This document shows, piece after piece, positions 8,223 to 16,687 of a stretch of 28,321 nt of DNA; the first letter of the stretch is position 1, and each line of letters starts with the position of its first letter. A program made the translations under genes and the position numbers. The stretch is from a virus, in the IMG/VR virus record IMGVR_UViG_3300035130_000023, positions 1-28,321 of that record; one strand, 5' to 3'. The notes under the pieces are model-generated. The model worked only from the letters and a program-made list of their open reading frames with translations. It ran no database searches and had not been told where the DNA came from.

Positions 8223-8391
8223 ATGTTAAAAAACAGGCTTGTAACGCACTGGGACTCAGGCGATTAACCGTTCGACTTATGGGGGATATTACCATACCTT
8301 GATGGGGTCTACGGCTGAATTTCGGGAGCAAAACGACCTCTACGGGGATTTGTGTAAAAGGGTGTTTTTAAGTGAAAAGGATGTAACGTAA
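8223..8391 (+). pseudogene. Small gene interrupted by a frameshift (or +1 recoded)
   Basis: An ATG at 8223 encodes MLKNRLVTHWDSGD and meets a TAA at 8265. If the T at 8265 is skipped, the next frame continues NRSTYGGYYHTLMG then EFREQNDLYGDLCKRVF to the TAA at 8389. The joined 55-residue peptide reads naturally, with 'HWDSGD.NRSTYGGYYHTL' looking like one segment. The possibilities are a decayed gene, a one-base assembly error, or +1 recoding at GAT-T-AAC. A start within the second part (ATG 8302) would give only 29 residues. The stop TAA is also the first part of the promoter box at 8389. Confidence 0.35.
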
Positions 8392-8396
8392 CTTTG
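8366..8396 (+). promoter_or_regulatory. Bacteroidota-type promoter for the head operon
   Basis: TAACTTTG at 8389-8396 matches the Bacteroidota -7 consensus TAnnTTTG exactly. A T-rich block at 8365-8369 sits where the -33 TTTG is expected, 19 bases upstream. The sequence downstream, N4-AATACAG (8401-8407), is shared with the promoter at 17208. A transcript would start near 8400, giving a leader of about 12-15 nt to the protease gene. Confidence 0.6.
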
Positions 8397-8411
8397 CTAA
8401 AATACAGTATC

Positions 8412-9545
8412 ATGATGAAAATTATCGAACTCAAGTTGACAGAGGAGAAAACCGGGGAGGGTATTACAGCCATTTCTCTGGTTAAAAATCCAGCGATAGA
8501 GCAGACTTGGATTGCGTTTTCAGCAGACTCGGGAGAGGTTAAGATCGACCCCCGGTATGAATTTAAAACGGTGGATGAGGAGCAGCGTATCGTAGCTGGC
8601 CCAGCCATGATCCCAGATAAACTGATCTATCGAGTGAACCAAGAGGGCGAAGAATTTTTCGTCTTTTTCACGGAGGATACTATCCGGCAATTATCAGAGC
8701 GGTTCCTTTTACAGGGCAAGCAAAACAACATGACTTTAGAACACGACGCTACGCTGAACGATCTTTCGGTGGTGGAATCGTGGATCGTTGAGGATTCCGA
8801 AAGGGATAAATCAGCGGTTTACGGATTCGACCTTCCGGTTGGTTCATGGTTCGTTAAGGTGAAAGTTTTAAACGATGCAGTTTGGGAGCTTGTCAAGGGG
8901 AAAGATGTTTCGGGATTTTCTGTCGAGGGCGTGTTCACCCAGGAGCTATTAAAAAAACAAGAAGACATGAAAAAAACAAAACTGGATGGCTACCTCGATA
9001 AAATCAGGTCGCTATTTGAAAGTGAGAAACCGGACGAAACTGAAGAAACCCAGGAAAATTTTGGCAGCATTGAGGCCGAGACTGCGGATGGCGTTACCAT
9101 TCAAATCAATTATCCCGGAGAGGTTATCGAAGTTGGCGCAGTAATCACGCACACGATGGAAGGCGAGGAGGTACCCGTTCCGACAGGTGAATATATCCTA
9201 TCGGATGGTACGGTTCTGGTCGTTACCGAGGAAGGTGTGGTCGGTGATCTGAGAGCCGTCGAAACAGCCGAAGAGGACGAGGAAATGGACAAAGACAACG
9301 ACGGAGGATTGAAGGGAGAGCAGATCGAAAAACTCATTGACGGTATTGCCGAAATTATTGCCTCTTTTAAAAAGGAGGTTCGGGAGGATATCGAGAAAGC
9401 TGTAAAGGCGAGTTCGGATTCTCTGAGGGAGGAATTTAACAAGCCAGCCGACGACCACGAGGACGAGACTCCTCACGATAAGGATAAGCAAGCGGTCGTT
9501 CAGGGCTTGAGTAAGTTCGTCCGTGAAGCGAATAAAAAATCTTAA
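8412..9545 (+). CDS. Prohead protease (XkdF-like) fused to scaffold region
   Basis: 377 residues from the ATG at 8412; the ATG at 8415 is equally possible. The first 175 residues look like the XkdF/prohead-protease type: 'ITAISLVKNPAIEQTWIAF', then 'NNMTLEHD' (candidate catalytic His), then 'LPVGSWFVKVKVLNDAVWELVK' and 'VSGFSVEGVF' with the candidate catalytic Ser. From about 185 on the protein is acidic and low-complexity, then helical with a Lys/Glu coiled coil (about 300-350), as expected of a scaffold or delta domain removed during maturation. An internal ATG at 8967 could start a separate scaffold. It directly precedes the major capsid gene. Confidence 0.75.
   Translation: MMKIIELKLTEEKTGEGITAISLVKNPAIEQTWIAFSADSGEVKIDPRYEFKTVDEEQRIVAGPAMIPDKLIYRVNQEGEEFFVFFTEDTIRQLSERFLLQGKQNNMTLEHDATLNDLSVVESWIVEDSERDKSAVYGFDLPVGSWFVKVKVLNDAVWELVKGKDVSGFSVEGVFTQELLKKQEDMKKTKLDGYLDKIRSLFESEKPDETEETQENFGSIEAETADGVTIQINYPGEVIEVGAVITHTMEGEEVPVPTGEYILSDGTVLVVTEEGVVGDLRAVETAEEDEEMDKDNDGGLKGEQIEKLIDGIAEIIASFKKEVREDIEKAVKASSDSLREEFNKPADDHEDETPHDKDKQAVVQGLSKFVREANKKS
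8967..9545 (+). CDS. Putative nested scaffold protein, in frame in the protease gene
   Basis: The in-frame ATG at 8967 follows a run of seven A and an A-rich leader, and begins MKKTKLDGYLDKIRSLF just after the protease domain ends. It gives a 192-residue acidic protein with a C-terminal coiled coil, the arrangement seen in lambda C/Nu3, where the scaffold is made from an internal start. Inference from position and composition only. Confidence 0.4.
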   Translation: MKKTKLDGYLDKIRSLFESEKPDETEETQENFGSIEAETADGVTIQINYPGEVIEVGAVITHTMEGEEVPVPTGEYILSDGTVLVVTEEGVVGDLRAVETAEEDEEMDKDNDGGLKGEQIEKLIDGIAEIIASFKKEVREDIEKAVKASSDSLREEFNKPADDHEDETPHDKDKQAVVQGLSKFVREANKKS

Positions 9546-9557
9546 AATTTATTTATT

Positions 9558-10475
9558 ATGCCAACGACATTAAATCTTACAACCTCCTTTGTAGGCGAGG
9601 CCGCAACGGAGTTGATCAACCGAATGTTCTGGAATGCGTGGACTGTCCAGCAGGGCAATATCACCATCAAGGACGATGTTAATAAATCTTATAAAATTCG
9701 CAGGCTGGCAGGCTCTGATCTGATTCAGACCCCGACTTGTGATTTCACCCCCGCTGGAACGATTGATATCGACGAGCGCAGTCTGGACGTTGAGCCTTTC
9801 GAGGTCAACCTTCAGATGTGTAAAAAGGATTTCAAGCATGTCGATTGGAGTTCAGTCAGAATGGGAACCGGAGCGAACCGCCAGTTAGCGCAGGATGTGA
9901 TCGACTCGGTAATCACTGAAATTCTGGGCTTCGTGGGACAGGAAATCGAATTTCTGCTTTGGAGGGGTGACACTCTGAATCCCACGTATAACCTTATCGA
10001 CGGGCTGTTCAAAAAAATGCTGGCTTGCGTTCCCGGAGCGCAGCAGACCACTCCTTCGACGGTGGATAGCACTACCGTTGTAGCTGATCTGAGCGACCTG
10101 TACGATATTGCCGCAGCACTACCGTGGTTCAATGCTCCCGACCTTGCTTACTGGGTTGCTCCGAACGTCGCTGCCTCCTACAAGCAGGCTCTCGCTAATC
10201 AGGGGTACATGGATCAGTACCAAGTGGGCGATAAGCCTCTAAACTTTGTCGGGGTTCCGATGTACGTTGCTCCCGGTCTGAACGTTCACGAAATTGTTCT
10301 CTCCCATAAGAGCAATCTTTATCTGGGAACTGAGAGCGTGTCGAACTACAACGAGGTCATTTTGAAAGATATGGCCGACGTTGATCTGAGCGACAATGTG
10401 AGGTTCCGTAGTTATGCCGTGATCGGTTGCGAAATCGGCTGGTGCGAAGAAATTGCTCTGCATGACGGACCGTAA
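9558..10475 (+). CDS. Major capsid protein
   Basis: 305 residues, directly after the protease/scaffold gene and behind an A/T-rich leader (TTATTTATT before the ATG), as expected for a highly expressed gene. It has balanced composition, no membrane segment, an N-terminal region around 'ELINRMFWNAWTVQQGNITIKDDV', a middle part with 'AALPWFNAPDLAYWVAPN', and an ending 'NVRFRSYAVIGCEIGWCEEI'. These look like the HK97-fold capsid proteins of Bacteroidota siphoviruses. A terminator-like hairpin follows (10490), which would raise its transcript level relative to genes downstream. Call based on position, size and pattern. Confidence 0.7.
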   Translation: MPTTLNLTTSFVGEAATELINRMFWNAWTVQQGNITIKDDVNKSYKIRRLAGSDLIQTPTCDFTPAGTIDIDERSLDVEPFEVNLQMCKKDFKHVDWSSVRMGTGANRQLAQDVIDSVITEILGFVGQEIEFLLWRGDTLNPTYNLIDGLFKKMLACVPGAQQTTPSTVDSTTVVADLSDLYDIAAALPWFNAPDLAYWVAPNVAASYKQALANQGYMDQYQVGDKPLNFVGVPMYVAPGLNVHEIVLSHKSNLYLGTESVSNYNEVILKDMADVDLSDNVRFRSYAVIGCEIGWCEEIALHDGP

Positions 10476-10489
10476 TATTTAAGAGGGCC

Positions 10490-10523
10490 GGGAGGTTCCC
10501 TTTAAAGCCTCCCACCCTTTTAT
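10490..10523 (+). terminator. Terminator-like hairpin after the capsid gene
   Basis: GGGAGG (10490-10495) pairs with CCTCCC (10508-10513) across a 12-nt loop, followed by ACCCTTTTAT. The T tail is interrupted, so it is likely partial and allows read-through to the next gene at 10550. Confidence 0.5.
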
Positions 10524-10549
10524 AATACTTACTTTAAAAACCATTTAAC

Positions 10550-11101
10550 ATGGCATGTGACTTAACAAATGGCAGATTACTGGACGAATGTTTAGTAGGT
10601 CGTGCCGGAATCAAAACGCTGTTCTTCGCAAAGCTGAACGACTTTGCGGCCTTAACGGGGGTAACTGAAGCGGGGGGAGAAATTACCGACCTCGGCTTAG
10701 ACCCTATTGACGTTTACAGGTTTGAGATGGCAGATAACGTAGGGATGTTCGAGGAGGCTGTTAACGCAAGTCAGGAAAACGGAACTGTATTCGTACAGCA
10801 GAACCTGACGTTGACGCTTTTCAACATTGTCCCTGCCGACTTGGCTGATCTTAATAACCTGAAGCTCGGTCGCTGGGTTGTCTGGGCGCTGGATTTCCAA
10901 GGAAATATCCGGCTGTTCGGAAGGTATAACGGAGCAACGGTGAATGGAGGTTCAGAAACGAGTGGTACAGCAGCCGGAGACAAGCGGGGTCTGGACATGA
11001 CCTTTATTGCAGAGGAAAACGACTACGCTATCTTCATGGCAGCTTATACCACCAATCCTTTCGATAACTTTGCGAATGTAACGGTAGTTCCTGCGTACTA
11101 A
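10550..11101 (+). CDS. Structural protein, paralogue A (possible tail-tube type)
   Basis: 183 residues. It is clearly related to the product of 13787-14407: both begin with a short N-terminus, then L..ECLVG.AGIK..FF, and both have '.GRW..wALD..G.i.LfG', a Gly/Ser-rich segment with 'sG.a.GD', and an end block 'YTT.PFDNF'. The all-beta pattern with a late 'GD....dmtF.aEEN' resembles tail-tube-like beta barrels, but this is inference. It follows the capsid gene after a terminator-like hairpin, and its stop overlaps the next start (TAATG). Confidence 0.55.
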   Translation: MACDLTNGRLLDECLVGRAGIKTLFFAKLNDFAALTGVTEAGGEITDLGLDPIDVYRFEMADNVGMFEEAVNASQENGTVFVQQNLTLTLFNIVPADLADLNNLKLGRWVVWALDFQGNIRLFGRYNGATVNGGSETSGTAAGDKRGLDMTFIAEENDYAIFMAAYTTNPFDNFANVTVVPAY

Positions 11102-11460
11102 TGTTTTACGTTAATAGCGCAGATATTACATTCGACCTGACATTGACATTAGGTTCGGAGGAAACGAAAACTCCTCCGGCCCTGATGTTAGGTTTCGACC
11201 GTAAAGGCACTAATAATTCAGGAACGTGGAACGTGCCTCCGGGTCAGATCGTGTCTGGGGATCGGTTTCTCGAAATTACTGGGATTCCTACGAATCTTTT
11301 CGAGTTTACTGGTCAGTATAATTATGTCATTTATAACGTGGATATTCCAGCGAATCCGGTTGAGATTGAGAGCGGTCTATTTATCGTTATCACGACACCG
11401 ATAACCAAAACCGAGTATGGAACCGACAAAATCAGGGGTGAATATAAAGGCCACCTCTAA
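11101..11460 (+). CDS. Small beta-rich virion protein
   Basis: 119 residues. The start overlaps the previous TAA. The sequence alternates short strands and turns (ITFDLTLTLGSEE, later YNYVIYNVDIPANPVEIESG) with no helices or cysteines evident. The last 44 bp overlap the portal gene. Position between capsid-type genes suggests a minor head, decoration or connector protein. No family recognised. Confidence 0.5.
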   Translation: MFYVNSADITFDLTLTLGSEETKTPPALMLGFDRKGTNNSGTWNVPPGQIVSGDRFLEITGIPTNLFEFTGQYNYVIYNVDIPANPVEIESGLFIVITTPITKTEYGTDKIRGEYKGHL

Positions 11461-13210
11461 GCCTGAAGATAAGTTCAGCGTTTATACCTTTGGCGAGGTA
11501 GATTTGCCCCAAGCTACGGAAAAACCTTACGAGGATTTCGTGACTTATGGCGAAAACAATGAGTTTCCTCAGGATTTAATCAATGCGTGGCTTCAGAGCA
11601 GTACCCATAACGCCCTTACGACCGGGATCGTGCAGCTTATTGCTGGCGATGGGATAAATTTCAGCGAAAAGCTGATTGAGGTCGAAACCTTCAGGAAGAA
11701 AATTAACCGAAAGGGCGAAACTTTGGAGGATTTGATTCGTAAAACCTCCTTCGATTTATATTTGCACGGATATTTTGGCTGGCAAGTCGTCTGGAACGTG
11801 GCCCGAACGAAGATCGTTGAGGTTTATCATACCCCAGCTGAGCAGATAAGAAGCGGAAAGGCTAATGAGGAGAACGTGATCGAGTGTTATTATGTTTCTT
11901 ATGATTGGAGCCAGTACCGGAAAAAGAAATTCAAGCCTCAAAAAATTAAAGCCTTCGACCTGACGGATAGAAGCGAGGGCAAGCAGATGCTTTTCATTAA
12001 GCAGTACCGACCGAACCAGTACTATTATTCGACCCCTTCGTATATCGGTGGCCTCAACTGGATTCTCATGGATAACCGAGTCGGAGAATTTCACCTAAAT
12101 AATATCGAGAACGGGTTCTTTCCCTCCTCCGTAGTTCAGTTCTTTAACGGGGAACCTCCCCAGGAGGAGAAACGTAATATCGAGCTTGGTTTTATGAACA
12201 AGTTCACCGGAAAGAAACAGGCGAAAATCGTATTTGTGTATAATAATAACCGTGACGAACAGGTTGCTTTTGATACCTACGAGCCTGCAAATATTGATAG
12301 GCGGTTCCGGGATATTATGCCTAATATTCATCAAAATATTATGATCGCCCACCGTGTAACCTCCCCGCTTTTGTTCGGAATTAGGGACAGTTCGGGGCTG
12401 GGAAATAATGCCGAGGAATTGGAGTCGAGTTCATTGCTGTTTAATAAAATGGTAATTATGCCGTTGCAGAGTATTATACTCCAAGCCCTTTCTGTAATCT
12501 TCCGGGTTAATAGCTGGGAGGTCGATATCGAGATCGCCACGTTGCAGCCGACCCAGTTCCTTGAGGGTGACGAGGATGACGCTACGGCTGATACTGAGGA
12601 CGAGCAGATGGAAAAGTTTTCAAAGAAAGACGACCGGGAGGTTATGCCGGAAGAACTGGTCGAGCCTATCCTTAAAAGGCTCGGAGAGCTTGGAACGACC
12701 ATCGAAGATTTGGAGGCCGACGGATGGAAACTGGTCGTTGACGAGGAGGAGCTCACCGAGGAGGGAATAAAGAATAAATTGCGCCCGGATATGTTTGCCG
12801 TTGCTCCAGATGTAAGTACGGTCGAGCCGGGGGAGGCTCCGAGGGACGGTTTTTATTTGGTGCGTTATCAGTATCGGGCTGGTCAGGGCTACCAACCTAT
12901 TATTGAAACGACCAGAAATTTCTGCCGGGAAATGATGACGAGTAACGCTGATCGTGTTTACTCGTACCCTGAAATAAATCAGCTAAGTTTCCAGACGGCT
13001 AATCCTGAGTTCGGAACGTACTCTATTTTCCGGTATAAGGGGTCGTATAACTGTCGTCATCGCTGGGCGAGGCTGGTCTGGTTCCGTACAGCGGCCTCTG
13101 GAACGGATGTGCCGGGATATAAGAAAGCCCCGCCAGATGCGGTTCCCGTCCAGTTTCTGCCTCCGAATGACGCTGAGGCTACGAAAGTAAATGATCGAGT
13201 TCAACAATAA
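11417..13210 (+). CDS. Portal protein with an appended C-terminal Cys/His domain
   Basis: 597 residues. The N-terminal two-thirds reads as a portal: 'FVTYGENNEFPQDLINAWLQ' near residue 40, helical segments around HNALTTGIVQLIAGDGINF, 'HLNNIENGFFPSSVVQFF' at about 230, and a late 'HQNIMIAHRVTSPLLFGI' before the wing helices. From about 385 the sequence becomes very acidic. From about 475 a separate module follows, with NFCREMM near 500 and YNCRHRW near 545, like the small 'FC..mm......C.H.W' domain attached to various Bacteroidota phage head proteins. It forms the packaging and head-tail vertex. It overlaps the gene before by 44 bp. Confidence 0.75.
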   Translation: MEPTKSGVNIKATSKPEDKFSVYTFGEVDLPQATEKPYEDFVTYGENNEFPQDLINAWLQSSTHNALTTGIVQLIAGDGINFSEKLIEVETFRKKINRKGETLEDLIRKTSFDLYLHGYFGWQVVWNVARTKIVEVYHTPAEQIRSGKANEENVIECYYVSYDWSQYRKKKFKPQKIKAFDLTDRSEGKQMLFIKQYRPNQYYYSTPSYIGGLNWILMDNRVGEFHLNNIENGFFPSSVVQFFNGEPPQEEKRNIELGFMNKFTGKKQAKIVFVYNNNRDEQVAFDTYEPANIDRRFRDIMPNIHQNIMIAHRVTSPLLFGIRDSSGLGNNAEELESSSLLFNKMVIMPLQSIILQALSVIFRVNSWEVDIEIATLQPTQFLEGDEDDATADTEDEQMEKFSKKDDREVMPEELVEPILKRLGELGTTIEDLEADGWKLVVDEEELTEEGIKNKLRPDMFAVAPDVSTVEPGEAPRDGFYLVRYQYRAGQGYQPIIETTRNFCREMMTSNADRVYSYPEINQLSFQTANPEFGTYSIFRYKGSYNCRHRWARLVWFRTAASGTDVPGYKKAPPDAVPVQFLPPNDAEATKVNDRVQQ

Positions 13211-13215
13211 CGCTT

Positions 13216-13785
13216 ATGGCACGAGAAGAAAGTTTAATAATCAGCGAAGAATTGTTTAAGGCTCTCAGTCCGGTTAGTGGCGATCTGGATTGGCAGTACG
13301 TCTGGCCTATTATCTTGGCGGCTGACGATAAATGGATTCAGCCTACGCTGGGCCAGAAACTTTACGAGAAGATCATGGCAGATATAAAGGCTTCGAGTTT
13401 AGTTGATCCTTATAAATTGCTCGTAGAGGACTATATCGCCCGGACAGCCGTCTGGTTTACTTGTTACATGGGTTTCCCTTTCTGGGGTGTAAAAGTCGTA
13501 AATTCGGGCGTTATGCAGCGTATTGTGGACGATGGCACGACGGTTAGTTTTACCGATATTGATAAGCTGGCAGAGATGTGCCGGGGTCAGGCTGAATGGT
13601 ATAAACAACGGCTGCTCGATTATCTCTGTGCGAATAGTTCTGATTTTCCCGAATACTCTGATTGTGATTCAGGGGAGGTTTCTGCGGAGCGAATGAATTA
13701 TGCCGGGGGGCTGAACCTTGAAACCTACACGAAGACAAGCAAAGGCTTGACGGTTCATGATTATTTACGAGGCTGGTTAGACTGA
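13216..13785 (+). CDS. Head-tail connector-like protein (DUF6712-like)
   Basis: 189 residues, mostly helical. 'IISEELFKALSPVSGDLDWQ' at the start and 'ADDKWIQPTLGQKLYEKIM' at about 36-54 match a connector family in Bacteroidota phages that I recall as DUF6712, whose members bind below the portal. The family memory is moderate. It lies 5 bp after the portal and its TGA is followed at once by the next start, consistent with the connector being made with the portal. Confidence 0.55.
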   Translation: MAREESLIISEELFKALSPVSGDLDWQYVWPIILAADDKWIQPTLGQKLYEKIMADIKASSLVDPYKLLVEDYIARTAVWFTCYMGFPFWGVKVVNSGVMQRIVDDGTTVSFTDIDKLAEMCRGQAEWYKQRLLDYLCANSSDFPEYSDCDSGEVSAERMNYAGGLNLETYTKTSKGLTVHDYLRGWLD

Positions 13786-13786
13786 T

Positions 13787-14407
13787 ATGGCAACGGATTG
13801 TGATATACACGAAGGGCTTTTAATGCCCGAATGCTTAGTCGGAGAGGCCGGGATAAAATCGGTTTTCTTCTTCCGGCATAGCTCCCTGCAGGTGACGTAT
13901 AACGTCGATGGTGAGATTACCAGTATCGGAACTGGTACGATTTACCGTTTTGATCAGGATAGACACCACGGAGCGACCCTTGAGGAGCCCATACGGGGCG
14001 AGGAGAACAGTTACGTTCGGCAGCAAGTGGATATGACCATGTATTACATTGACCCGGAATTTCGGAATGTAATCGACTATATTCGCAAGGGCCGCTGGGC
14101 GATCTTTGCTCTGGATTATCACGGTAAAATTAAACTTTACGGGATCCAGAGTGCGATGAAGCAAACCGGGGGGTCGGTTCCCTCTGGCGTGGCTCCCGGA
14201 GATAACCTTTATTCGATGCTAACTTTTGAGGGCGAAGAAAATGAATACGCTCGCTTTTTGGAGGATTACACTACGTACCCTTTCGATAACTTTCCCGGTA
14301 TTGTGGTTACTCCACGCTACGGGAATGAACCCGGACTCGTCTTGCAGAATACTGCGGGCGACTTTATTGAAGTTGATAATTCAGGAAACCGTTTAGACCA
14401 CAGTTAA
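13787..14407 (+). CDS. Structural protein, paralogue B (possible tail-tube type)
   Basis: 206 residues, paralogous to 10550-11101. Shared blocks are LMPECLVGEAGIKSVFF, 'KGRWAIFALDYHGKIKLYG', 'PSGVAPGDN' and 'YTTYPFDNF'. It has about 25 extra C-terminal residues ending in a hydrophilic tail. Conserved aromatics and Gly positions imply the same fold. Having two copies separated by the portal and connector suggests two related rings, for example a tube and a connector or second tube protein. No closer function can be read. Confidence 0.55.
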   Translation: MATDCDIHEGLLMPECLVGEAGIKSVFFFRHSSLQVTYNVDGEITSIGTGTIYRFDQDRHHGATLEEPIRGEENSYVRQQVDMTMYYIDPEFRNVIDYIRKGRWAIFALDYHGKIKLYGIQSAMKQTGGSVPSGVAPGDNLYSMLTFEGEENEYARFLEDYTTYPFDNFPGIVVTPRYGNEPGLVLQNTAGDFIEVDNSGNRLDHS

Positions 14408-14408
14408 T

Positions 14409-16313
14409 ATGGCAGATAAAAGAATATACGAACTTGCAGCCTCGTCAGTACGAACTGGTAAGTTCTTTATCATGGACGCACTCGCTCTGAGCGATGCACA
14501 AAGTTTCGATGCAACCCAGCTGGTCGATCTTAGTAGTGCGGAAACGATAACCGGATTAAAGAGGTTCACGAATGGACTTGAGGTCGGAGATGCAGCCACG
14601 ACCCTGACGAAAGACGGTTCCGGCAATTTGGTTCTGACAGATGTTAATGCGGGATCAGTACTTTTGTCGGACTTGGTTTCCTCGAAAGGACTCTCGACCC
14701 AGATTCCCTACATGAACCCAACGGGAACTGATTTTATTTACAGTTCCAATCTGACCTTTACGAATGCTGGCACACGGCTGGGCGCACCGGAGGTTTGGAC
14801 GGAAGGTACTGAACCTTTTCAGGCCCGGACGACTCGGATTCATGTCGCATGGCTTGATTTCCCGACGAGTGGGCCGACCCGGAGAAGCGGGATTTTTGCG
14901 ATTCCTTCTGGCGGGGGAGGAACGAATGCGTATAACTATATTGCAATAACAACCCGGAATGATTCGGATACAGCCGTTTATGCAAATCTGGCTGTTCGCA
15001 GCCTTTCTAATTCAGACCAATCGGCCCAGTTTAATTTGATGTTATCGGGAACAAGTTCAAATGATTGGCGAACACTCTTTAAGGTTAACTACGATTCCCA
15101 GTTCTGGTTTATGTCGGAAACCTCGGCAGACGATATTAAGGTATTTTTTATGCAGGGATCGACTCAGGTTGTAACGACCGGATGGGACGACTCGAAAGCT
15201 GCTTATCAAATATCGCTGGGGAATGATTTCGATGCAGCGAATAGATTTGAGGTCGATACTAATTTTTGCAGATGGTACGGAGGAGCGGAGGCCGGGATGC
15301 TTATTAAAGCCGCTACGGGTGCAAATAACGCAAGGTTGCAGCTTGACGCTGGGAGTACGGGCGATTCAATAATCGAGTTCCTTGACGGGGGAATTTCAAG
15401 GCGGGTGATTGGTTACGATGAATCGACGTCGAGAATTATTATCTCCGGGGGTACCACTTTGGGCGATGCAAGCCGTTATGAATTTTATTCTCAGAATTGC
15501 AATTTCCTCGGATCGGCTGCTTTGACTTTTACCCTCGATGCAGCAAGCTCAAGTTGCTCGTTGTTTATTCAGGCTGCGGCTACGTCGGATGCTCGGATCC
15601 TTTTTAGGAATGATACGACGACTCGTTTTATTATGGGCATGGATTATTCCCGGTCGCAGTTTCAGATTAATTCCAGTACCGACTTTGGGATAGCCCCGGA
15701 TTTCTGTATCAATTTCGACGGTAATATGGGAATCGGGGAGGCTCCGATCAGTGGTTATCGGGTTCGTATGTTCGATAGTAACGCTACTGGTACGCATTAT
15801 ATTCTGAATCTTTTCCATGATGGAAATAACGCCACCTCTCACGGTATGCGTATTCAGGCTGGTTTGGACACACTCTCGACCTCCGATACAAATTATCTCC
15901 TGGCACTTGACGGAAATGGAACGACTGTCGGAGCGATACTTGTGGACTCGACCAGCTTCAGGCTGTTTAATGCTGTCAGTTCTAAGAAGCTGAAAAAGAA
16001 CATCCGGGATATGGACGAGAACGTTACTGAAATGTTTCGGAATAAGAAAGCTCAGCCGAAAAAGTATAATTTCAAGGGCCGGAATAAAGCTGACGAGGAA
16101 AAGATTAAAGAAAGAGGCGAGGAACTTATTGATAAAATCGGCTTCGTTATTGAGGACTTGGCAGAGATTTTCCCCGACGTTGCGAAAGAGCTTGACGACG
16201 GGCATGAAGGGGACGGTACGGTTCCGGCTTATTCCGAGGTCGCTTTGATTCCTTACATGGTTAAGATGCTGGTCGAGATGGACGAGAGGCTACAAACTTT
16301 AGAAACACCTTAA
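14409..16313 (+). CDS. Tail fibre/spike with self-cleaving S74 chaperone domain
   Basis: 634 residues. A short N-terminal anchor (MADKRIYELAASSVRTGKFF) is followed by a repetitive beta-rich shaft (Asp/Ser/Thr/Asn/Gly-rich) through about residue 515. The C-terminal domain starts at Ser524 in VSSKKLKKNIRDMD, which follows the S-x4-K-x-N-I pattern of the intramolecular chaperone of endosialidase (peptidase S74): Ser524 and Lys529 would be the catalytic pair, with Ser in place of the usual Asp at 525. The remainder (GFVIEDLAEIFPDV, AYSEVALIPYMVKML) is typical of the family. The domain helps trimer folding and then cuts itself off, releasing about 111 residues. Confidence 0.8.
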   Translation: MADKRIYELAASSVRTGKFFIMDALALSDAQSFDATQLVDLSSAETITGLKRFTNGLEVGDAATTLTKDGSGNLVLTDVNAGSVLLSDLVSSKGLSTQIPYMNPTGTDFIYSSNLTFTNAGTRLGAPEVWTEGTEPFQARTTRIHVAWLDFPTSGPTRRSGIFAIPSGGGGTNAYNYIAITTRNDSDTAVYANLAVRSLSNSDQSAQFNLMLSGTSSNDWRTLFKVNYDSQFWFMSETSADDIKVFFMQGSTQVVTTGWDDSKAAYQISLGNDFDAANRFEVDTNFCRWYGGAEAGMLIKAATGANNARLQLDAGSTGDSIIEFLDGGISRRVIGYDESTSRIIISGGTTLGDASRYEFYSQNCNFLGSAALTFTLDAASSSCSLFIQAAATSDARILFRNDTTTRFIMGMDYSRSQFQINSSTDFGIAPDFCINFDGNMGIGEAPISGYRVRMFDSNATGTHYILNLFHDGNNATSHGMRIQAGLDTLSTSDTNYLLALDGNGTTVGAILVDSTSFRLFNAVSSKKLKKNIRDMDENVTEMFRNKKAQPKKYNFKGRNKADEEKIKERGEELIDKIGFVIEDLAEIFPDVAKELDDGHEGDGTVPAYSEVALIPYMVKMLVEMDERLQTLETP

Positions 16314-16323
16314 ATATATTCAA

Positions 16324-16683
16324 ATGAAGATCGAACTCATTATTTCGCACGAGGAGTCTTTAAAGGCTCTATCACAATTATCGCTATCGGACGCTCAGCT
16401 TGCTTGGGATTTGTCCGACTCTCTGGAATTAGTTGGAAAGGCGACTCAGAAATTCCACGAAAAAAGGAACGAGCTGATTAAAAAGTACGGGAAGCCTGAA
16501 AAGGATAACCCGGAACAGTTCAATATTACCGACCTGAAATCTTTTAATGCAGAGATTCAAAAGCTGGCTGCGGTCGAGGTCGATATTAGCTGGCCCGAAT
16601 TAAAACTTGAGAACCTGAACGGGGAGGCTGTAAAGCCAGCCCAAATTTTAGCTTGGCGAGAATTGGGAATCATTAAAAAATAG
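16324..16683 (+). CDS. Small helical protein (possibly DUF1617-like)
   Basis: 119 residues, nearly all helix: 'HEESLKALSQLSLSDAQLAW', then 'QKFHEKRNELIKKYGKPEKD', then FNAEIQKLAAVEVDI. The arrangement of a long helix ending in R..LIKKYG, a loop, then 'FN.Ei.kL..vEv.i' resembles DUF1617-type phage proteins that lie near tail fibres; I hold this weakly. It follows the fibre gene closely. A fibre or virion assembly role is possible. Confidence 0.45.
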   Translation: MKIELIISHEESLKALSQLSLSDAQLAWDLSDSLELVGKATQKFHEKRNELIKKYGKPEKDNPEQFNITDLKSFNAEIQKLAAVEVDISWPELKLENLNGEAVKPAQILAWRELGIIKK

Positions 16684-16687
16684 CACG

